Shown: piece by piece, positions 1 to 6,561 of the stretch
Numbering within the stretch: the first letter of the stretch is position 1
Layout: each line of letters begins with the position of its first letter
NCBI GenBank assembly: GCA_001430745.1
Contig: KQ481997.1
Coordinates: 387,123-398,623 of the forward strand
DNA from: Auxenochlorella pyrenoidosa
Taxonomy: Eukaryota > Chlorophyta > Trebouxiophyceae > Chlorellales > Chlorellaceae
Length of the DNA: 11,501 bases
Direction of reading: 5' to 3'
Translations under genes and position numbers: made by a program
Notes under the pieces: model-generated
What the model was told of the DNA's origin: nothing
The model's input: the letters and a program-made list of their open reading frames with translations, nothing else
Databases searched by the model: none

Positions 1-122
1 GGCTCCTCGGCGCCGCCACCGCGGCGGCGGCTGGGCGCACCGCACTGCTGGGCGGCCGCGCCGGCCTGCAAGCGTGGAAATGGGCAGAGGAGTTGTGTGC
101 AAGCGGTTTCAAAAAGATCTGA
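1..122 (+). CDS. possible 3' end of an upstream gene (weak)
   Basis: The third forward frame is open from the left edge to a TGA at 120-122. It encodes about 39 residues, Ala/Gly-rich at first and then ending in AGLQAWKWAEELCASGFKKI. The ending looks protein-like, with an amphipathic stretch containing Trp and Lys, but I do not recognise a family. Against it: no TGTAA polyadenylation signal follows within the next 500 nt, and a GC-rich 120-nt open frame is not significant by itself. It could be the last exon of a gene truncated by the window edge, or chance. Confidence 0.25.
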   Translation, partial: LLGAATAAAAGRTALLGGRAGLQAWKWAEELCASGFKKI

Positions 123-626
123 GCTTGAGCTCGAAGCCAGAGGCACCAGCGAGGGGCGCACCAGCAGGGTAAGCAGCAGCAACGCTGATCTCGTAGCTAT
201 CCACGGCATCGTGTGAAGGTCGACACCATGCAAACGAACGCAGGCGACCCGAGTAGGCGGGCAAATGAGCATCTGGCCACTTCTGACCATTCGCTCTGCT
301 GGCAGCAAGTGAAGCCTGCCCAGAAGGTCCCCCGAAAGGGAGTGCTCCTATCTTGAACATCGTACGCGAATTGGTGCCGCCAAGCCCGCCAGCGGCTCCT
401 AACCACACGCTCTAGCCTGGTGCTTTTGCCGCCGCCTGCAGTCCTGTGCCTTGTCTTTGTTTCGGCTCTTTGTAGCATTTGAAGACATCTAGAGAGGTGG
501 GTTTGGGTTGCCATCTCCTTTTGGGCTCCGGCAGGAGCGCCGCCGCCATCGCCGCGCCACGCTGCCGCTGCGGGCACCAGTGCGTGTAGCCGGATCTTTT
601 TTGGGCGCTTGCCTGCCCGCTGCAGC
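123..626. other. upstream/intergenic region of the CHI-fold gene
   Basis: I see no convincing coding exon, RNA gene or clear TATA box in this stretch. It should hold the promoter and 5' UTR of the gene that starts at 627. A CTGCAG acceptor-like sequence at 620-625, directly before the ATG, means an intron in the 5' UTR, or an upstream exon encoding a transit peptide, cannot be excluded. Long frames open through this region on both strands have no recognisable protein content and look like GC-rich chance frames. Confidence 0.5.
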
Positions 627-2395
627 ATGGACTCCAAGACCATCGTGGATCCTTCCACAGGCGTGTCCTTCCCGGCACAGCAGCAGTTCTGGTGAGCATC
701 CCGGCGGCCACACGCCGGCGCTCTGGACAGCAGCATGCCATGCTAATCGGCCTGGATGCAGTGCCACGTCGACCCTCCTGCCACCGCCTGCTCTGCAGGC
801 ATGGCGGGTCGCTGTGCTGCCTTGGCGCGGGGGTGCGCGTCAGGAAGCTGGGCTTCATCCCCGTCAAGGTGCGCAGGGTCGCTCAGCGTGCCTCTGGCCC
901 TCCCCCTGGGCATCATCACTGGCAGTCAGGCAGCAACCAACCCTCTGGTATGCTGCACAGCTGCACGCTCGAGCAAGGCTCTACCAAGGCTGTAGCAAGC
1001 TGCGCAGCTGCAGGCTCAACCAGGCGTTGCACTCCTTTGCGGTGCCGCTGGTCTTGCCTCGCTGCAGGTGTACGCGGTCGCGATGTATGCTGATGCGGGT
1101 GAGGAAGGTTTTTCTTTCTGAGAGGCCTACGTTCCGACTGCCTGTTGCTGTCCTGCTGTTGCTGCCCCTCGAGGCGTCAAGACCTCGAGGACAATACAGC
1201 CCCCCAAAACGCAGCCCCTGCAATTGTGCTGCCCGTGCTGCACCATGCGTATGCGCTCATATGCACACTCCTGGGCTGCAGGCGCCGCTGCCGAGGCGGC
1301 GCAGCAGGAGAGGCAGCCCGACTCGGATGCGGCTGCGCTGGACGTGCTGAAAAATGGCGCCTTTGACAAGGCCCTGCAGGCAGGCTGTGGGTGGGGCACA
1401 CCCTTGCCTGGCTGGCCCTTGCCTGGCTGCATGTTGCCGATCGGACTGCAGCCGTGCACCACATAAGAGCAGCTGCTGTATCGCATACCCCGCCAAGCCG
1501 AGGTCCTTGCTACGAGTGCGTGCCAGCGTGGCACCTGCACAGATGCCCTGCCGGCTGCCCTGCGCTCATGCCCTGGCCCTTGCGCCCATCCCGGCCCGCC
1601 TGGCTGCACCCTCGCGCCTCTTCTGCGAGCAGATGCACCTGGTGCGGGGCGTGACTGGCAAGCAGTTTTCGGATGCGCTGGACGAGAACCTAAGGCCCAT
1701 CATGGCGTGAGCTTGCAGGATGCCACTCTGTGCCCTGCAGGCTGGCATGATGCCGTACTGCGCTGTCCTGTGATGCCGCTGGACAGCTGTGGCGCCGCAG
1801 CAACATCATGCGGCGTATCGAAGTGGCGCCTGCTCAGCCTGGGCAAGGCACCGGCTTGGCGGGCCACCGGTCCTGGCATGCGCACGCAAGGGCATACCCT
1901 CCCCCCCACCCCCTGCAGTGGCGACGAGGCCGCCCTGTCCACCTTCTCCTCCTTCTTCCACGGCAAGCAGTTGGACAAGGGGACAGAGGTGGCGCTGCTG
2001 TGGCGCGCCGGTGGGTGCCGCCGGCCCGCGCCTTTGGCAATAGCTGTGCTCTGTACACGCGCCTGCCGCGCTGGCGTGCGTCTTGCGTCCGGCCTCTTTC
2101 CAGGACGACGCCCACCAGGCAGGGCAGGAGCCCTTACCTGCAGACTGACAGGCTCCATGTCTGGTCCCTCACGCCTCGCATCATTTCTCGCCATGCAGAC
2201 GGCCCCACCGACGTGTGCCTGCGCCCGCCCAGCGAGGCCGCTGCCCCCTACACCAGCCTGGCGCCCGGCCTGTCCATCGCCTCCCCCCGCCTGGGCCACG
2301 CCCTGTGGGAGGTGTACCTCTCACCCAGCTCGCCCGCGCCCGAGGCGCGCAAGGCCTGGCTGGCGGCGGTGCGCTCGCTCGGGAGCGAACAATGA
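627..2395 (+). CDS. chalcone isomerase-fold protein, fatty-acid-binding (FAP)-like
   Basis: Proposed exons: 627-691, 799-868, 1068-1098, 1282-1379, 1633-1706, 1919-2010, 2199-2395 (TGA). They join in frame to 208 aa. The fold signature runs LGAGVRVRKLGFIPVKVYAV at residues 30-49, then Tyr52. Next come VRGVTGKQFSDALDENLRP (92-110), FSSFFHGKQLDKGTEVALLW (about 121-140) and a C-terminal ALWEVYLSP strand. Compared with Medicago chalcone isomerase, the active-site Arg is kept (R35). The catalytic Thr is a Tyr (Y47), the position-106 Tyr is Phe (F100), and the Asn is kept (N107). Arg plus Tyr is the pattern of plant fatty-acid-binding CHI-fold proteins, so I infer ligand binding rather than flavanone synthesis. 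No transit peptide is seen from this ATG, and an upstream exon is possible. The fourth intron has a GC donor (1380-1381). The product could instead be a non-catalytic CHI-like enhancer protein. Confidence 0.83.
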
Positions 2396-2492
2396 ACGAG
2401 GCATGTTGGGGCGTTTGCCCCCACGCTGTGAGCAGCCCGCATGCGCCCTCGCTTGTGGAAGGAACAATGAACAGGGCGTGCTGCGGCACGTT
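2371..2492 (+). repeat. imperfect direct repeat spanning the CHI-fold stop codon
   Basis: About 45-50 nt around the stop codon (roughly 2371-2417) recur about 75 nt downstream (roughly 2443-2492). The shared core is GAACAATGAAC, at 2387-2397 and 2462-2472. The flanks are similar but diverged: GCGCTCGCTCGGGAG against GCGCCCTCGCTTGTGGA upstream, and GAGGCATG against AGGGCGTG downstream. The second copy lies in the 3' UTR, so it does not change the protein. It looks like an old short tandem duplication of the end of the coding region. Confidence 0.6.
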
Positions 2493-2629
2493 CACATTGC
2501 ACTGCCCAGGCTGCTTGTTACGAGCTCGCTCTCACCCTGGCTGGGCCGTCTCCAAGACCCCCGGCTGCCAATGAATGACACCCACATAAACATGCACAAT
2601 CCATGTGCACAGGGATGCACACTGTTTTC

Positions 2630-2634
2630 TTACA
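2630..2634 (-). terminator. polyadenylation signal TGTAA of the minus-strand methyltransferase
   Basis: TTACA on the plus strand reads TGTAA on the minus strand, 240 nt beyond the TGA at 2876-2874. It is the nearest match to the chlorophyte signal downstream of that gene. It lies within the plus-strand gene's 3' UTR, so the two transcripts would overlap tail to tail by about 150 nt. Confidence 0.45.
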
Positions 2635-2771
2635 CAAATCCTACACAAGCTCGCAGCGGCCACGCCTGCTGCAGCTCTGGCAGTCTTTTCTGTCTTTGCT
2701 CCTGATGCCACTTGATAATGCCTGTACTGCCCCTATACCATACGCCACGTGCGAGGTGTTTGCAGATGAGT

Positions 2772-2776
2772 TGTAA
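2772..2776 (+). terminator. polyadenylation signal TGTAA of the CHI-fold gene
   Basis: TGTAA, the usual chlorophyte polyadenylation signal, lies 377 nt after the stop at 2395. It is the only copy on this strand between the stop and the end of the neighbouring gene. Cleavage would be expected shortly downstream, near 2785-2800, which falls inside the predicted 3' UTR of the opposite-strand gene. Confidence 0.55.
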
Positions 2777-2873
2777 CATGTCATCGAGAGTCAAATAGTA
2801 TGGCGTGCAACGGCAGGCTGCGCAGCCTGGGAGTGACGGGCAGCCATGCAGGAAAGACCACTCTGGAATGCTC

Positions 2874-5625
2874 TCAAGAGAAGAAAGACCAAAGGCTCCA
2901 CCCCTGCTCTGCAGGCTCTGCTGCAGCAGGTGCAGCCGGAGCCAAGCTGCTGCCTACACCGGGCGACACCAGGTGTCCCCCATCCACAGCCCCAGGGCTG
3001 CTATAACCGCCGCTGTTCCTGCCGCCGCTTCCCGATGCATGAACACTGCTGCTCCGGCTGCTGCACCTGCTGCCGGGGCTGCCAGGGCTGCTCCAGCTGG
3101 CGGGCAAGGGGCCGATGGAGCGTGCTGTGATGAGTGCCGAACTGGCGACCTGCGGAGCCGGCTGCAAATGCGTGCCCTCTACAGCTGCAGCTGCCTTGCC
3201 CGCCGCAGCTGCCAGCTCAGCGGCTGCGGCGCCAATGGTCCAAGAGGGCTGGCTGTGCAGCGCCGGGCTGTCTGGCGCAGCGGACGCCACTGCAGGTGGC
3301 AGCGAGGCTGGGGCCACTGTCGGCGCAGGCATGATGCCGCCAGCGCTGCAGCTGCCTGCTCCCCCCCCATTTCTGCTGCTGTCTCTGCTTGCAGCGCCGG
3401 TGCTGCGCCCGAGGCCCAGCAGCTGTGCCAGCGAGGAGAGGATGCAGTAGGGTGAGGCCAGCCCGCTGCCCGCTGCCCACGCTGCGCCGCTGACGTGGTC
3501 GCCAGGTGGCTCAGCATCCGCGGCATGCCGCAGGAGCAGGCGAGGGTCAGATTTGATGGCTGCTACAAGCGAGAAGAAAGGGGGCACGTACGGCAGGCCC
3601 CCCGCCAGGGGCGCGGCAGGCGCCGCGGCCTTGGCGGGGCGCGGCGCCGTGCCAGGGCGGGGAGGCTGCAGCGAGAGGCGAGCCACCTCCAGGGGTGGCA
3701 CCAGGGTGGCCAGGCGGAAGCTGTGGGGCTGCAGGTGCCGCACGAGCGCTGCAAGTGGGGGCAGGCACGCATTAGGTGCTCAGGAGCCGCACGTGGCTGG
3801 CCCCCTCAGTGAGTACATGTGCAAGGCAGGGGTGGGCCCAGAACTGCTTGCGGGTATCCCCTCACCTGAGAAGCCAGGGAGCAGCCCGCTGCGCAGGGGG
3901 GTGCCCTTGGCCGCCACGCATGCTGCCAGGGACGTGAAGCCGGGAAGCTGGGAGGCCTTGCCCTCTAGCGCATCTGCAAGGTGGAGGGACGCGCACACAG
4001 GGAGCACTTAGGGTGGGTGCTGTGGGAGGAGAACAGGCGACAGGCAGCCCACCCCGCGCTCCGACTGATGTCCCCCCGCTGCACTGAGCTTGTTTTGTTG
4101 ACGCTGCCCCTCAGGCCAGCCTGGCCCGCACACTTGCGCAACAAGAAAACCACTTGCCTGCGTGCAGAAAGTCAAACAGCAGGTGGGAGCCCGGGGCCGC
4201 CAGCGCTGCCAGGTCAGCGAGCAGGGCTGCCCCCTGTGCGGGGGCCAGGTAGGGCAGCAGACCCTCTCCGACGACGCAGCAGCGGCGCGAGGGGTCAAAG
4301 CCGGCGGCCGTGAGGCGCGGGATGAGGTCCAGCGAGCCAGCCAGCAGGTCCACTGCACGCCAGGGACAGCCATGCAGAAAATGCTTAGGCATGCACACCC
4401 CGCCATGCAGCGGGCACCGCTGCACAAGCGCCTGTGTGGTCACGCAGCGGGGACGCCGGCAGAGGGGGCAGCAAGGCTGCACAACGGCAGGGATAAGGGC
4501 TTGCCTTCAACAAAGCGCGGCCGCTGCGCCGCGTGGCGCCAGCCGGGCAGCGCCAAGTCCAGGGCCGCCGTTTTGCGCGCCACCTCGGCTCGGCTGTCGA
4601 CCTCGTAAAACTGTCAGTGTGAAACGTCAGGGGGGGGCCAAGGAAATGGACATTAGCACTGGCTGTGCATCATGAAGGTCAAGGGGCTTTACTCCTGCAG
4701 ACATTTTTTTGCTGCAGGCACAAGCAGGGGCAGCGACAAAGCCAGCTGCCCTGCGCAGGCGCTCACCCTGACGCCCGGCTGCGCAAGGCTGTGCGCCAGC
4801 GTGCCAAGCCCGCTGCGCAGCAGCACCACCTGCCTGCAGGGGGTTCCAGGGCGGGCGTGCCCTGCGCTGTTTCGAGTTGCCCCAACTCCCGCTTCATGGC
4901 ACCAATGCGATCTCACTGTTCTTTGTTGCGCCCCTTTGTCGGGGGGGAAAGGACTGGACACCTGTGCACCCCGTACATCCGGGGCCCTCACCTGCAGTTG
5001 TCTGCGTCGATGCACAGCTGCACCTGCTGCGCCGTCCAGGCTGCACGGGCGGCCGTGTAGCGGCAGATGCCTGGCACGCCGAAGCAGGGAGACTCCAGCA
5101 GCGACTGTGATGCAGTGGGCGGAACGAGAGGCCTCGTTTGAGTGCCGTTCCCGGCGTCCATGTCTGGCATCCTTGAGAGGCGGGCATGCCAAGGCACCCA
5201 CATGCTGCGCAGTAGTGCATGGGTACCCTTGGTGCGGTTGGTGCGGCGCGCACCTGCAGCTGCCAGCGCCAAAAGGGGGCGAGGGTGAGCGGGCGCCAGC
5301 CGGGCACGAGCTGAGCTGCCAGGGCCAGTGCGAGCGTGCCCGATTGGGCGCCCGGCTCCTGCCCCTCCCTGTCAAAGCCCTCCAGGCGTGAAGAGGTATC
5401 AGTGGATGCGCAGCTGACGATCAGGGAGGTGATGGGCATGTCGTAGCGAGACGACAGGAAGGCAGAGATGCCGCCAGCGGTGACAGGTGCAGCAGCGGCA
5501 CCACCAGCGGCGGTGCTGGCAGGGTTGGTGTCTGCACTGCCGGCTGCGCCTGCAGCCGGCGTTGAAGAAAGAACGTCAAACTTGCGCAGCCTCGTTTGGC
5601 CGCCCGAGGTCTCTGGGTGTGCCAT
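2874..5625 (-). CDS. diverged SAM methyltransferase (LCMT-fold) paralog with decayed motif I and long C-tail
   Basis: Proposed exons, in transcript order: 5625-5254, 5104-4992, 4833-4767, 4610-4505, 4352-4158, 3973-3866, 3748-2874 (TGA). They join in frame to 611 aa. Collinear matches to the neighbour at 5980 include FGVPGIC (about 132-138), QVVLLRSGLGTLAHSLAQPG (163-182), FYEVD (185-189), AAGFDPSRR then GEGLLPYL (248-255), APGSHLLFDFLHA (272-284), DALEG (285-289) and SFRLATLVPPLEVA near 330. Motif I has lost its acidic and basic residues: D, R and R of the neighbour are G172, L174 and S177. The usual C-terminal PPI-SFYS block is interrupted by a Pro/Ala-rich insertion. About 230 residues of Ala/Ser/Gly-rich sequence follow. 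Start chosen at 5625; an in-frame ATG at 5679 would add 18 residues. Introns 4 and 5 have GC donors (4504-4503, 4157-4156). It is probably expressed but catalytically altered or inactive. A decaying gene is the alternative. Confidence 0.75.
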
Positions 5626-5979
5626 GGCCAGCTGCCTGGGGTGGGTCGGGAAGTGGCCGCGAGCCAGAGAGAGTATCAAGCCGATAACGACGTTCCTGGA
5701 AGTGATCTAAGGAGTTTCGAGTGCGATGAGCGAGCGTAGACGGGCGACATTTCCTCTGTTGCCTTGCCTAGAGTGGGCGCCGGCGCCCGCCACGTCACCG
5801 CCCTGCGAGGCAACAGCTCCTGGCAGGGTGCACCTTGAACCCCCACATTTCGCCTTCGATCGATCTACCAAGGTGTGTTATAGCTGCAGACGAGAGCACG
5901 AGCCTGCTGTGTGCACCCTCAAAGGCCGGCCGCTTGGCTCGGTCGACGCAGAGCGTTGGGAAGCTCACACACTTCCACC
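5626..5979. promoter_or_regulatory. shared divergent promoter region of the two methyltransferases
   Basis: Only 354 nt separate the start codons of the head-to-head paralogs, so both 5' UTRs and core promoters must fit here, or reach into the first exons. I see no convincing TATA box. The palindrome-like TCGATCGA at about 5857-5864 is the only short symmetrical element I noticed. An ATG at 5726 opens an 85-codon plus-strand frame that stops at 5983, overlapping the main start in another frame. If transcribed it would act as an upstream ORF. Confidence 0.5.
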
Positions 5980-6521
5980 ATGACCGTCTCCAAGGCAGTG
6001 TCGCCGGCCTTGACGCAGCCGCCGCTGCTGGATGAGCCCAAGCGTGCGGCAGCGGGTGCGTGTGGTCCCGAGGCGGTGGCAGCGGCCAGCCCACAGGTCA
6101 GCGGCTTTGCCAAGGTGTTCAAGGCCCTCAGCTCGCACTTCTCAAAGACCAACGTGAATGTGAGTGGGTTACAAGCCACGGCAAGGGCTACAGCTGGACG
6201 GGCTTGTCAATAGCCAGGCTTGACAATCAGTGGCAGCAGACATGATGCTGGTGCCCGTCGTCGCTCCTCACACTCTTCCCCCCCTTGCCCCCTCCCCCTG
6301 CCGGCTCGACTCTTGCAATCATCCCCTGCAGATGCTGCTGTTCCGCACGGTGAGAGCATGCAGCTGTGCATGTAAATCTTTAGACTTGAAGGGGCTGGGC
6401 GGTGGGGTAGGGGAGGGCGTGCCATGGCAGCAGACGCGCCTGCGGCCCTGTGTGCGCCTCCCCTTGCGTGGTCACTGAGCCCATACCTGCCTGCCTGCCT
6501 GTCTGCCCGCCTGCCTGCCCG

Positions 6522-6561
<40 letters not shown>

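Larger units (their letters stand above)
2396..2873. other. convergent intergenic region with overlapping 3' UTRs
   Basis: The region lies between two stop codons of converging genes. It contains the direct repeat copy, the two opposed polyadenylation signals, and a less GC-rich stretch around 2575-2790, as expected for untranslated 3' ends. No coding exon or RNA gene is evident. Confidence 0.6.

Noticed and set aside
508..1350. 280-codon plus-strand open frame from a TTG
   Set aside because: It spans exons 1-3 and part of exon 4 of the CHI-fold gene in another frame; its Arg/Ala-rich start resembles a transit peptide but cannot be joined in frame to the ATG at 627 by any splice I can see.
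1707..2705. 332-codon plus-strand open frame
   Set aside because: It crosses exons 6 and 7 of the CHI-fold gene in the wrong frame, runs past its stop, and has no recognisable protein segments; it is a product of GC-rich sequence.
2874..5625. Calling the minus-strand paralog a pseudogene
   Set aside because: All seven exons join without frameshift or stop and most splice sites are good; motif loss alone does not prove decay, so it is kept as a coding gene with the alternative stated.
5726..5983. 85-codon plus-strand frame in the divergent promoter as a separate gene or transit peptide
   Set aside because: It overlaps the methyltransferase start in a different frame and shows no domain; at most an upstream ORF.
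6482..6560. CRISPR-like or satellite array
   Set aside because: Continuous four-base units without spacers, within an intron: a microsatellite.
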